NCBI GenBank assembly: GCA_028386065.3 | Contig: JAKUCV010001367.1 | Span: 16,025 to 80,024, forward strand | Length of the DNA: 64,000 bases | Source: Turnera subulata | Taxonomy: Eukaryota > Streptophyta > Magnoliopsida > Malpighiales > Passifloraceae | Direction of reading: 5' to 3' | In this document: piece after piece, positions 49,701 through 62,400 of the stretch | Position numbering within the stretch: the first letter of the stretch is position 1 | How the letters are laid out: every line of letters starts with the position of its first letter | Notes under the pieces: model-generated | Database searches by the model: none | The model's input: only the letters and a program-made list of their open reading frames with translations | What the model was told of the DNA's origin: nothing | Position numbers and translations under genes: made by a program

Positions 49701-52700
49701 GCATAATTTCAAAAGCAAATTGTCCTTAAGCATCTTAATTAGTCACAAATTCGTTCTTCAACCACTAAAATTAAAGAAGGTAGGGAATCCAATCTTTCTC
49801 TTTTTATCTTCCTTCCTTTTGGATTGCAGCAGAGAATCAATTGAAATAGGGAAACCAAAATCTCACGGAAAAAGATGACTAGTTTTGTTTCTTCTACATG
49901 CTACTAGAAATATAATTCCAGAGCATTTGCCGTTTACGCTAGGGAATTATATTCCTGCATTCAGTTAATTTGCTGCATATCGAAGTTTCTAAGAGATTCC
50001 ACAGTTTTCAATTTTGGCAATAAATGAACCATCTTCCGTATTTTTGTATGACTAGCCATGAATGCCTTAAATTCATATGTATTTAACTATTTATGAAAGT
50101 AAGTCGTATAAGTTGCATACTCACTATTCAATTTGAAGAGACATCTACCTTTTATTATTGTTGTGGTCTAAAATTTTAATTTTTTCAATGAAAACATGAT
50201 TAAATAGTGCATGCGTGTTCCCATGAAAGGCAAGTGCATGCCTAGCAAAGGGCAACCAACAAAATAATCATGATCACGTTCTGAAAAATTCCACAAGAAT
50301 GCAACTCAATCATTACTTATTTTGTTTTTTTTATATTCAAATAATGAGGCATATTGTATATGAAGTTAATGATAGGTTATCTAAATATATTATATTATCC
50401 ACTACAACTCATGCAGAGATATCCTTTGTAATTTCTTAAGCCGTGTAACTAATTAAAAACATGCCATAACTGTACATGTTCACTAAGAGATCCATTTCAA
50501 TTTTCGCGCACTACCTCATATGATTTGGTGGTTGATCAAGCAAAAGATTAGCTACCCATCAGCGTCGGAAATGGGAAGATCATGTCGGTAACAGGACATA
50601 ATTAGGATTATGAACATGTGAAAGAACAGTAAACTTCAATGTACTTGTGACAACAAAAATAAATTCTAGGGTATCATTATCAATTATTCTAAAGAGTCAC
50701 TGCCACAACCCGTTGAAACGCGGTCATAGATGGACAAAATATCAGATTTTATGTATCTTCTGGCATGGGATGTTGTCTTTTGGATATGTCCATTATGAAA
50801 AAAATGTCGGTAAAATTTGTCATAAACCGACCAGCCTAACTCAGTCGCCTGGCCAATCTACTTGTGCCACATACTAGTTTGCCCGTCTTTCTCTCTAATG
50901 ATTGGTATCATCACCGACTTGACACTTCACAGCCGAAATTGTGTACTCCCCCCAGTTGGAGAATTGGATTCTTCATCTGTGTAATATGGCCAGGTGTCTA
51001 GATGGGTTAATAGTGTAAGGTTCTTTTTTTTTTGATATAAAATAGTGTAAGGTTCTTTGCACTAATAGACACAAAAATTATGATGTGAAATTGGAAAATT
51101 GATCCCTATGAATGGCAGAAGCTATGTTCATGATCAATCATGCACCATTATACGGAAGCTACATTAATGATATGGGGAGAGAATATAGATGGAGTACTTC
51201 ATTGAAATGGTGATATGTCACTCAAAAGTGATCTTCGTTATTTGGAAACTGAGGTTATGTAGATAGGTATGTACCTATCTAGGAAAAGTCCAAGGAAACC
51301 AAGACCTATATACAAAACTGGATCCACCCTTTTCTTGTTTTGATCTTGGTACGCCAATATTATATTCCAGTGACATGGGATAATTAAGAGAGGGGCAAGT
51401 GTTAAACCTACAAGAGGGGATTCTTGATGAGAATCAAAGGTCCATCCTCTTCAACTTGATTTTCAACTCCCCGTGAATTTCCATGAAGTTGCTAGCATTT
51501 CTTTTTTTAATGGATTCCTTTGACAAATGCAATCTTCTTTCTTTATCTGCCAGCAAATTAAACCCACAAAAACCTGAGAGATGTTGCAAAGGAGGACAAC
51601 CTTGAAAGGGCTGGATTCTTGTTGGCAGAATCCGAACTGAAAAACACACAAGCAAAGACCAAATGGGAAGTTTTCATGGTCCCCAAATGAAATGAGGGCC
51701 CATCACTCTCACTCTGTAACCTCTCTCTCCAGTCTCTAAACACCTGTCCATTTTTGTGATAGGTCATCTTATCAAGAAGCCTGATATTTACGGTCCCATA
51801 ACAACAACACCACCACTCTAGGTTTACAGGGGCTAATAAATGTGAACCAGTTCCTTTCCCTGGACCACCGGAAAATTCAAGAGAGCCGTTATCGATTATG
51901 GACCTTAGTCTCACGATTTCGGCTTACATGAATCCCAAGATTCCAAGAAATGGTCCCAATGTTTGATTGAATGCCTCCAACGGAAAAAATCACGTTGTTC
52001 CACAAACAAGCCACGTACACATCTGCTCTGCAATTCCTTGAAAGCAAGTAAGCAACCTGTACCACACTCTCTCTATTCTTGAAGTTAATCGTAAATTCAA
52101 AATCCAATGTTTGAGCAAGGGAAAACCAATAAACTTTAAATCCCCACATTAAACCTTCTTCGTAAGAAAGACTGTATATGGGAACACAAGGTACAGCTTA
52201 ATTGACCTTGAACCAAATTCCCGATAAGTGTATCTAAGGTGGGTTTTTCACTACGCCACTACCTTGGTGTTTGGAAAACTCATAAACAATAAGTATCTAT
52301 TCATTTAAAAAATACCAATTCTTTACCATGAGTGATATTTAAATCCAATTTGAAGCAGCACATCTCTTGAAATTGTTTGCCAATTCAGACTGATCATGAA
52401 TGTTATTCTACAAAAGAAACAAACCGCAACATGAATCGCGGCAGATCGCATATACATGCGATGTGCCCCTAACAGACATTGAAAAACATTTAAAAAAGGA
52501 ACAGGTGAGAAAGTTGGATGCATGAGGAACCAAATACCACCATATGAACCTGACGTGAAAGAATCCTACAAATAGACAGGATAGATCCATCCAAAATGGA
52601 GTCGCTGCTCGTGAGTAACTAGTGAGACCACGAGAATAAAGGGAGACCGACTCTCCCCCCCATTTCGGCTACTTGTAATATTATTGAACAGGATAAAATG

Positions 52701-53627
52701 ACTAAAAAAATGAGAGATATACAATGACTAGAGTGGACAGGTTAGCATGGATTGTCCTTTTTTTTTTTTTTATCTTTCAGGACAAGAACAAGTTTCCGAC
52801 AAGCAACTGCTCATACAGTACTCCCTAACTTCTTTCTCAGGGCGCACATATTCTTATAGCTTTACGGTGACTCCAGGTTCATGGAATGTTTCATAGCATA
52901 ACTAGTCCTGTACACACCCCCACTCTCTAAATGAACGGTGTCTACTCTGTTTTACAGGTTATCAAGGTTTGCAGAGAGTTGAATACTATGTTACGGGCAG
53001 AAAAGCAAACGACATAACAAAAACCCAGATCGCATTATACCCAACAGTTCTCACACATTCAAAAAGAGCAAACAAGCAATAATCAAATCTGAGACTAATT
53101 TGCAGCTATTCTGAGTTCGATATCGTCGTTCTAAAAGCAGCTGTGAGAGATAGTATGATGCTTACTTAACAAACAGCAACTGAATTAGTACACCTCTATT
53201 ACAGCACAAAAAATCCAGACCGAAAAGGAACCATTCTGGTTACCGCACAATAGATTTCCAAGCCAAAGACTTCATTCTTATCTAAGAGAAAAGAAAGGAT
53301 TAAAGGGGAGGGGGAAGAATGTTCAAACCCAAAACTAGACACGCGCATGTAATGAAATCTTAGATCTTCGATGCCTTTCACTTGAGCTCAAAGCTTTGGT
53401 CTCAATATGTTTTGGAATGAAAGTCATTTTGCAAATGCACTCTTCGTCACTGAAGGGCTTCTGTACAGCATATACATAAAACCAGGCCTGGAATTCTGAC
53501 ATGATTGACTTACATCAGGTACAGCAAGCGAGTTGGTATCAAAGACAATTAATGGCGTTTAGTGATACAAGGGAATACTAACCCAGCTACGTAAGCATGA
53601 AGAATTTACACAAAAGAGTTTCAAATG
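46788..53627. other. Long gene-poor interval between PIP2 and DCP2
   Basis: No exon of a known family was found on either strand over nearly 7 kb. The part next to 46788 is the PIP2 upstream region. A micro-insertion with an 18-bp duplication lies at 51009-51058. The end near 53100-53627 is the 3' untranslated region of DCP2. Open frames such as 51558-51914 (-) have no motif and are treated as chance. Confidence 0.55.
51009..51058 (-). mobile_element. Micro-insertion with 18-bp target-site duplication
   Basis: AATAGTGTAAGGTTCTTT occurs at 51009-51026 and 51041-51058. The separating 14 bases are a T-run plus GATATAA, which reads on the minus strand as TTATATC and poly(A). It has the same design as the other three in this window. 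Confidence 0.55.
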
Positions 53628-56607
53628 TTAAGCAGAAAATCCAGATTCCATCGCTTGAAAGATTGATGAAGTGTCAAATCTAAAATTTCTGAGGCTCTTG
53701 CCAGGCCCTGTATCAGGGGGATGTGCATCAGGTATATGCCTAGTTGGTTGGCTCTCCATTGCCATTGTGCCATTCCCTATTGAGGTGTTCTTGGCCTTCC
53801 ATACGCACATTGCTGCAAAAAAGAGAGAAAAGGTTGTTTTTAGCAAACTACTGATGTTGACCCCAAAATCATAGTGAATGTGTCTTCAGATCCATTTTAT
53901 ATAATCATGCAAGTACATGTCAGTATCAACTATACTGTATTCTTCTTCTCCTAGTATCACAATCACCATTTCTTTTGGCTATTGCTGTAACAGCCAAAAC
54001 TATTCATAACTGAATTCCAACAAATGTTCAAAATTTGGACTATCTGATGGAGTTTCATATTTATCAAAGATAATCTAAAAGGAACAGGGAGGCAAAACCT
54101 TTGAGAGGCATATCAGGTCTTGGAGCTACAAGGGGTCGATGGGCTAAAATCCATGATCTCAGAGACCTGCATGCAAATACTAAATCTCTCAAATACCTCT
54201 GAAGTACAAACAGCCTGAGACAATTATTGTTATTTCATTCCTCGTGCACTCACGCTAAAAATGGAGCAACCATATAAAGCTTGAGGCCAGTGATGCTACG
54301 TGATATTACATCATCTGTTGCTGGCTGAAGTTCATCAAGCCGGTGCCAAGCAATTTCCTACAAGAAGAGGGAAATCATGCACACTTTATAGAACGCAACA
54401 AGGATTTACCATTTAGCATATCACTCTAAGGAAAACCCTATTCCAGTTTGTTCTTATTGAAATCGAACTAGACATGAGAGACTTCACATGCTTAAAGCAT
54501 TAGATAAAGGACCAGAGGAGGGACCCAAGCAGGTTCTGCATTGGAAAATGCTAGAAAAAAAATTGGCAATGGTCCAAGTAGAAAGTTAAAAAATATCATG
54601 CGACCTTCTGACAAAATAACAATTTTTTGGTCTATATTATCCACATACACAGCACATCAAACATCTAAATAAAGATCTTCAGCAATTCAAAGAGGATGAT
54701 GATACAATTTGCAAAATCAGCTATGAACCAAAGGATCACATACACTGATCTCCTTTTTAGTTTGTGGTGCAAAGGCAGTATCATCTTTCACGCCAGCAAT
54801 TATGTATAGCCGCACCCTCTGCTGTCCAAACATTTCCTCAATATAGTCATCCTTGTTCAGAAGCTTTGAAACATCAAAACCTGTTTCCTCCAGGACCTAA
54901 ACTCCAGATGTAGAAAAAAGTCGATAAATAAGCAATGCCAAGACAAAGAGAAGCCAATGTTTGACACACTGCTACAGGTTTATTGTACTGTTTCTTTTAA
55001 CCAAAAGTGCAATGAATCAGTCTATATCCTGCCATAAATCCATCTCTGGCATCTCCTTTATCCTCCTACATGAGAATCTACTTTAATAACTATCTTAGAG
55101 CAATATCAAGCTATGAATGAAGCATGTTAAAACAATTTACACCAATTAAGTGGGACCAAACATGGAACTAGGCGAAAAAGTTTCCACTTCATACAAGCAT
55201 AAAAGCAGAATTAGAGCAACCAAGTAATAAAATAGGGTAAATAATAATGACAAGCATTATGATAGGGAAATGTACAATGACAATCAAGCACACTAGTAAA
55301 TCTAGACTACAATATATAATGGTTGGGATGGCTATTAACGTATGAACAAGTTTAATTACCAATAGGAATATCATGAAATGATCACAAATATATTCATTAA
55401 AAGGATAGCTGTTGTCAAGTTATATGAGTGGAACCATTTGATGCTTGGGATATAAGCATGTATGATTACTGACACCGAGGATCTCAACAAAATTAGCTTA
55501 TTGCATGCCTGCTGGTTCAAGCATTGAAATGCAATTCCATCGTCAGAAGATAAAACAAATAGCAAATCACACAAGACAGACCCAACCGAAGAAGAAAGCA
55601 TCTTACTTCTCGTATGGCACATGCATCATCCTCCTCATCTTTGTTCTTTTTCCCCCTCGGAAAACTCCAGCTCGTCCCTTTCCATCCCTTCACTAGCAAA
55701 CACTGTCAATTCCACCAGTCAAGGTTAGAAATCTGATAAAAAGGAAGCAGAATCGTTGACCTCCACATTGGATAACTCTGATTGTAAGGTCAAAAAGTTT
55801 CTTCAAAAAGCAAATACAGCAATACTCGTTGAAGACCCATAAGACTGAAAATGTATGCAGAAAAAGAAATAAAGATTCAGCTTCGTACAAGGTTTCATTT
55901 CCATTAATCAAAACACAACAATTGCTTCCAGAAAAATAGAAAAATTCCCATGAGGTGAGGACGATAAAGCAGTGCAAATGAGACTGAAACTGCAATCCAA
56001 CTTTCAAAATCAGCTAAGTATTGGAGGAGAGCTCACCCGTTCAAAAGTTTCATCCAAAATGATAGCCCCAGTGACGGGCACTTTAACTTTGTAAGAAGTG
56101 AAGTCCTTGAATATATCATCTATGTGAGCAACGTACGGTCTCAAAACATCGCAGCTGTTAAACACTGGACCATAACATAAACCATTTAGCAAAACTACAC
56201 AAGACTACTACAGAGATAACCCATTAAACCCAAAAACATAAAAAGAAGAACGAATAGCGAAACATACTTAACGAGGTGAATTCCTTGAGAGTGAAAGACT
56301 TAAGCGAGGGATTGTTCTCGACGGAATTGTCCTCGTAGAACCAATGCGCGTACTCCACCAGGAACAGAATCCTCTCAAACGACTGCTGGTCCTCCTTCGG
56401 CACATTTAAAACGAACCGACTGTAACAAACAACAACAACAACCGCCGCCGCCGTCAATTATTCTTCTAAAAACACTAGAAAAGCTCATCAAGATTAGAAA
56501 TACAAAAAGAACGGAAGGCAATACCTGCAGAGATCGTCGAGGAGTTCCTGGGGAGGATTGCCGCCGTTCTTGAGAGGAGCGCTGGAGGATCGATTGAGAC
56601 CAGACAT
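53628..56607 (-). CDS. DCP2: mRNA-decapping enzyme subunit DCP2 (NUDIX hydrolase)
   Basis: Removes the m7G cap from mRNA, releasing m7GDP, in cytoplasmic processing bodies with DCP1 and VARICOSE. Eight exons: 56607-56525, 56419-56268, 56164-56037, 55702-55607, 54896-54744, 54357-54254, 54166-54099, 53812-53628; 322 residues with consistent phases. The N-terminal regulatory domain reads [55 protein letters not shown]. The catalytic domain has WSFPRGKK and a perfect NUDIX box at 138-160 (G-x5-E-x7-REVLEETGF), split by intron 4. Box B follows around [10 protein letters not shown]. The acceptor of exon 3 is taken at 56165 to include FNSCDVL; the nearer CAG would give a stop. The C-terminal tail is shorter than in Arabidopsis (about 370 residues). 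Identification is secure. Confidence 0.95.
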
Positions 56608-59600
56608 GAGTAGTAGAAAGTGAGCCCTTTTGGGTTGTTGTTGGTGGTGAGTGACGGTGGCGGAGGTATTTTGAAAAATCCCAATAATTGGAAAAATGAT
56701 TTGTATATACAGAAGAACTAAAGGACTGGAGTTACTAGGAACCCTAATTGCGATATTTTTTTGTTTTGTTTTTGTTTTTTCTTTTTTTTTGTGTGATTTA
56801 TAACAAGAGAGTGAAATGGAGAGTGTTAAAGAAGGAGCTCTTTTTTAGTGAGAGGGGAGGGAAGAGGAAAGAGAGGGAAAAGAGCTCCTCTTTGTTGTGG
56901 AGGGTGGTGGTAGGGGGGGATGGAGGAGTGAGGAGGGAGGAGATCCAACTGTACCGGATTTTTGCTTTCGAGTTTTTTCAGAGAGCTCTCGAGAACACCT
57001 CTTTGGGTCTTTTTAATTAAAAAAAAAAAAAGAAGAAAAAAAACAGGCTATTCTGTAAAATATTGTCCCTCCATTTTTGTTAGTTTGCTCAACTAAGTCT
57101 TTCAACTTTTTTTCTTCGTAATTTTATCCTCCAATTGATTTATCAATTATCAATTCCAACAATAATAAAAACCCCATCCATAACAGAAAAAAAAAAAAAA
57201 AAACAGTCGCCTGCAAATAAGATTTATATGTGTATAAGAACTCTTTTTATAAGATATGATTCTTTTAGAAGGTTAATGTTGATTACATGTTCATTCTGGT
57301 TCTTCATTCTATACATATATATTTAATTTGTTGTAATATATATTGTTTAATTAAATATCATTTACAATCAATTTTATCTTTATTTATAATCATTTTTCAT
57401 ACATCGTTTTTTTTATATATAAGTTAATTATAACATTTACTTTTTATAAGTTTAAATTTCTTAAAAACTTTTTTATTGAAACCAGAAGTAAAACTTCCTA
57501 CAAGTTCAAATTAAGGTTTCACTCAAACTCAACACCAACACCAATAATCTTTGTAGAAGGCACCATGGTCTCACAAACCTCATACTTTAAAGATAAATAA
57601 ATAACCTCTTCCACACATCACATATTGGTCTTTATCTCCCTTACAACTTTTGTCGAAATATTTATTCATTAAATAGTATTAGGGTACTTACAAAGATCCT
57701 CATGGATCAAAATACAGAGAGTATCACAAGAAACAACCGAATGGTATGATTAATTGCGATAAAGAAAAGAATGCTATGATTAATTAACACGGCTCTTAAG
57801 GATGAGAAATATGTTTTCCTTATCTTTTAGGTCTTTGCTGTTGATGCCTTCTTTGGTGGTGGAGATGATGACTTGTGTACTTTGGGAAGTGGTAAGATAA
57901 AACGTCTTTCTGTGCGTTGGGGATCGGTGGCAATGACTCTGAATTCTCGAACTGAGCATCTACTATTTGTCGCGACAAGTTTTACAAGAAAGTCAGGTAG
58001 TAATCAGGAGTAGTCCAGTTTGGTATCTTAAAATGTTTGGGCTCGTCACTCATCTTATACGTGACGCGGCCAAGGGTTTGTAGGTTTTGTAGGGTTGTGT
58101 TGGAGGAAGAGAGGGTGAGAGCGAGGAAAGAGGGAAGGGATATTACCCTTCGGTTACTTCTATTACTACATTTTATATTTTACACTTTGTAGTTAGTTTA
58201 ATTTAGCTTTCCACTTAAACTATACAGCTGCCCCATGTTACTCATAGGTTTGCAAGGCATTAGCCTTCCATTTATCAAACTTATTATATAATATGAACCT
58301 TTAGTATTGTTTATTTTTTATTAAAAAATTTAGGTGGAGATAGGGAAATCTGTATGGAGGATGAGAATGGTGTTACACTCACCTTCTTTTATACTCCCGA
58401 AGATTTATATATATAGGGTTTTAAGACCCATAATGAAAGATATTACCTTTTTCAAAATATAGATATTGATTTACCTAAAGAAGTCAAAGTCCGTGTAATA
58501 TCATATGACCCCGACTACTATGAATATATATTCATCTTGTTTCCTCATTCTATACATATAAATTTATTTTATTTTAATATATATTGTTTAGTTAAATATC
58601 TTTTCTAATCAATTTTATATTTACTTATAATTATTTTTTATACATCATTCTTTTTTATCTTTAGTGATAACTTAATTATAATATTTACTTTATATAAGTT
58701 TTTCTTAATTTTTTTATCTTTTTTAAAAATTTATATTAATTTTATTTATTATATTTCTTCAATTTTTAACATAAATTTCTATTTATTTATTTTTACTTTA
58801 TGGTTGATGTAGTATAGTAACTTTTTTAACAACTTTATAAGTTTAGTATATGAGGGTAAACATTTTACTGAGTTCATTATCATCATCTTCATACATATTA
58901 TAGATTTTAATTTTATCTATTATTTTTTTTGTCATCTAGTTCTTTCTAATTTACTTATATGTGCATATTTACTTTATAATCTTCAAATTTTGTGGTATAA
59001 TTATTATTAAAAATTTTATATTAATATTTTTTTAAAAAAATTATGAGACATAATCTTTCTTCAATATTGATAATTTATTAATTACTTTTCTAATTTATTA
59101 ATTTTTTACTTGTAGATCTTATAAAATGGAACGACCGGACTCTTATTTTATCAATATACAGTATTTACACAGAAATAGTACCACCATATGACCAACATAT
59201 AATGAAAGAGTAATTTCACCTCAACAACATCGTCGATTAGACACAAATCATGTTTACATCCCCCGATACAGGAACATGATGATAGCGGAAGCATTTTCTA
59301 CATATTCAATGACGGCGGCGTATGTAAAACTCAATGCATACTAATGGATCCAATTACTAAATATTATTCTGACATCTTTTCTCGGAGGGTATGGTCAATG
59401 CACTCTTGTTTTCATGATCATTCCTTATATCATTTGGTGGATCTACTTTATTCACCCACCTATCATTTACTTAAAAATTAGCTTTTTCGGTTCACAATGA
59501 ACAACAAAAAAAATTTACATAAACAAAATTCTACGGGGTGATATTAGCCCAACAAGTCGTATGAATATTCATCTGGTATAAAAAAATGAACAAAAAATTT

Positions 59601-59919
59601 TATAATAAACGAAATTTGTGTAAAGTTTCGGAAACCATTGAAAGAAAAAAAAAAAAGTGTTTTACAGAGCTTTTGAGTAGGGGATGGTTTTCAAAATGAT
59701 GATCTATCTCCGGGAAGGGGGCCCAAGTTGATACCAGGAGAAACCCAACAACACAAACACAAAGCAAAGGCCCCTCCAGCGAAACTTGAAAAGAATTGAT
59801 CATATCCCAACTTGTACATTACTTGTTCATCAAGCATAAAAAGTATTGGGTAGTGTATTCGGGTGTAGTAGATCGAGATTTTTTTTGTGATTAGGGTTTC
59901 GAAAAAGAGGGGAAACAAC
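56608..59919. other. AT-rich intergenic region with decayed repeats
   Basis: The first few hundred bases are the DCP2 promoter side. The rest is strongly AT-rich from 57240 to 59150 and includes a diverged 190-bp direct repeat (57290-57480 and 58531-58725). Between the copies, 57830-58100 is less AT-rich and may be a fragment of former coding or transposon sequence, but no family is recognisable. 59600-59919 holds the promoter and leader of the next gene. Confidence 0.5.
57290..58725. repeat. Two diverged direct copies of a 190-bp AT-rich unit
   Basis: Copy 1 is about 57290-57480 and copy 2 about 58531-58725. Shared landmarks in the same order: TCATTCTATACATATA, AATATATATTGTTTA, TTAAATATC, AATCAATTTTAT, ATACATC, TTAATTATAA, ATTTACTTT and ATAAGTTT. 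The copies are about 1.24 kb apart. They could be the ends of a decayed element or an old duplication. Confidence 0.65.
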
Positions 59920-61208
59920 ATGGCTGATTCTCCATCCTCCTCCTCCTCCTCCTCCTCGTCTCCAGTAATGGAGAGGAAGAAGAAGCTGAGGCTTGATGAT
60001 TCTTTAGGTCTGCATCATGCTGCTGTGGGTGCAATTTCGAAGCCAAACCAAGAAGAAGCCGACTTAGACGTCGATGTTGATGATTCTGATATAGAGGGGG
60101 AATGGTTGGCCGATGACGATAGTCCTGATTTAGAGAATGAAGCAAATGAAGATATTGATTCCGGCGCAGATGAAGTAGAAGAGGCCGAACCCGACGCAGA
60201 TGAAGAGGAAGAGGCCGAATCCGAAATTTGGAATCCAAACCAAGAAGCCGACTCAGTCGCCGCCGATGATTGTAATCTTGACATAGTTGACTGGTTTTTG
60301 GCTAATGAAAAAACGTTGATGGCTATGGCCAAAGCAGTTGTGGAGTCCGATTCAGAGGAGGCCGTAGCCGACGCAGACGAGAAAGTGTCCGATTCAGAGG
60401 GGGCCGTAGCCGCTGACCCCACAAACCCATCGAAAGAGAAGGCGGAACCAGGAGAAAGAAAACGTCATCGGGAGTATCTTCCTGAAGAATTTACACCTCT
60501 GTTAGACAAATATATGGAACAGCTTTCCCTGCATCATGTAAGTAAAAACTATATCAAACTTACTTTCCTGCCTTTAATTTCCTTTTTTTTTTTCTTTGTA
60601 TTTCGTTTGATGTCTCCAAGTTGTTATATATTTTGCATTGCATCCAGGGTTTTGAGGTTAACCTCAAAGGAATACCTATATGGCTTCAACAAAAATTGGT
60701 CCACCCTATCAATGTTTACGACCGAATCCACAAGCCCATAGTGGATGGCGTCTGCCTAGGTGTCTGTGTCTTCGCCAATAAAAAACAGGTTCATTCTGTT
60801 CTATTTCGCATCACACTTTATGTTTTTTTTTGTGTATTGAAATCAAGCTGCAATAGCTGGAGCTGGATTTTGTTAAAGCTCAAACAAAATTTTACTTACT
60901 GGGATTTGTTTATGGTTTACAAAATTTGCTCACATGTTTGTTTCGTGTGTTTTGATTTTAAGAAACAAGAGCTGGAATTTGTTCGTGTTCTGCGTGCAAA
61001 CAGGGAGGGTGAGTTAGAGTTTCGCTATTATATTACTTTTGAGGCTGGCGACCGCTTGGATACTTCTGATGGTGAAAATGGCACAATCAAAACCTATCAA
61101 TCCCGCGCGTTTGTTCGGATTCGACCCCTTGAGAAACCACGTCTTAGTCTTCGGGTAACGGTTGAGTCTCTTGATACTGTGCCACCCAAACCAGCCCTGT
61201 GCTGGTGA
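59920..61208 (+). CDS. UPF0725/cystatin-like protein with acidic N-terminus
   Basis: Three exons: 59920-60537, 60648-60788 and 60963-61208, giving 334 residues. Residues 6-13 form a poly-Ser run from a TCC repeat. Residues 40-175 are very acidic (DVDVDDSDIEGEW, DEVEEAEPDADEEEEAESE). The C-terminal domain has GFEVNLKGIPIWLQQKL, FVRVLRANREGELEFRYYITFEA and YQSRAFVRIRPLEKPRLSL, matching the plant UPF0725 (EMB2204-type) cystatin/monellin-fold domain, whose role is unknown. The inhibitor loop QxVxG of true cystatins is not seen, so protease inhibition should not be assumed. The ATG at 59920 is preferred over an in-frame one 33 bases upstream because MADSPSSSS is typical. Intron 2 has no stop and a length divisible by three. 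A hAT-type element sits 161 bases after the stop codon. Confidence 0.8.
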
Positions 61209-62200
61209 ATGTAAAGGTCTTCTCCATCTTTTTTTTTTTCTCTCAATAATCCTCAATGTCCACCAGATGTTGTTCACTAGCTTAGCTAGTCTGCCTCTAA
61301 CAGATTGATCCTGTTTTGATACTTCCGTGTTGAAGGTTATTTATGCAGGGATAACACCTCCCCCGAGATTAGGGGTGAGCAAATATACCGTTCCGACCGT
61401 GCCGAGCCGATACCGAGGTTAAACCGACGGTATCGGCTCGAAAAATGGGTAAGTCCACGAGCCACCCCACATTCCTATACCGTGCCGAACTAAACCGCCT
61501 CATGAGTCGGTCGGCTGTGGTCGAACCGTCGGTACTCGGCACAAGCCGAATGGCTGGCCGGGTTGTGTGTGGGTGGGTTGAGTTGGGTTGGGTACCCAAC
61601 CCAAATATAAAACTTCACCCATACACACTTAACCCGATTAATCACTCTCTCTTTATTCTTCTCCCTCTCTCTCTTTCCTCTCTCTCTTCCTTCTTCCAAA
61701 ATTTCTTGTCTCTTTCGTCACTTTCCCAGGAAACCACCCCTCGCCACAACTGACCAACCATAGTTGGTGTTGCAGGCCACCCATAACCACCCACACCCAC
61801 GCTATTTGTCTCTCTCACGCTTGCTCAGGCCGTCGTTTGCAGCGACGGTGCCCGCCTTTGCCCAATGCCCACCCCTGTCCAGTGGAGAGAGATCGGTGGG
61901 TTTGAGTTTTGAGATGAGGAGAGGGTTCATGCTTTGGGGTTTAATTGTTTTTGGGTTTGATTTGGCGGTAAGGATTTCATGGTGCCCAAACATGATACCA
62001 ATTTAATCCTCAATTCTCCAATTTGCTTCAAACCCTAATACCCCAATTCCCCAATTGAAATTTTAATACCCAAATTTCTGCTATTTTTTTCAAAGTCAAT
62101 TGATCACTATATATGTAAGTATATGTCTCTTATTTTATTTAGTCGTTGTTAGAGTTCTGGATATTAATTAATTCAATTGCAAATTTGTTCTTTGTTAAGT

Positions 62201-62280
62201 GTAAGCTATTTTTGTTCTTTGTAAGCTGTTTTTGTTCTTTGTAAGCTGTCTTTGTTCTTTGTAAGCTGTCTTTGTTAAGT
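62201..62280. repeat. 20-bp minisatellite, four units
   Basis: Four consecutive units of GTAAGCTGTTTTTGTTCTTT with one to a few changes each, inside the hAT-type element. Confidence 0.9.
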
Positions 62281-62290
62281 GTTTAATTTG

Positions 62291-62400
62291 TTCTTTCGGT
62301 TAATGCCGATGCCGACCAAACCGACGTCGGTATCAATCAGTGTTGTTCTTTCGGTTAATGCCGATGCCGACCAAACCGACGTCGGTATCAATCAGTGTCG
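62291..62400. repeat. 55-bp tandem duplication
   Basis: Units 62291-62345 and 62346-62400 begin TTCTTTCGGTTAATGCCGAT and differ only in the last few bases. They are part of the subterminal repeat zone of the hAT-type element. Confidence 0.9.

Noticed and set aside
54345..54360. Donor at 54745 for DCP2 exon 5
   Set aside because: It would put the next exon out of frame; the GTATGT donor after AGT at 54744 keeps EISEIAWHRL.
61445..61753. Open frames inside the hAT-type element
   Set aside because: They run through terminal repeats and CT-rich tract; no transposase signature such as a BED finger or hATC domain.
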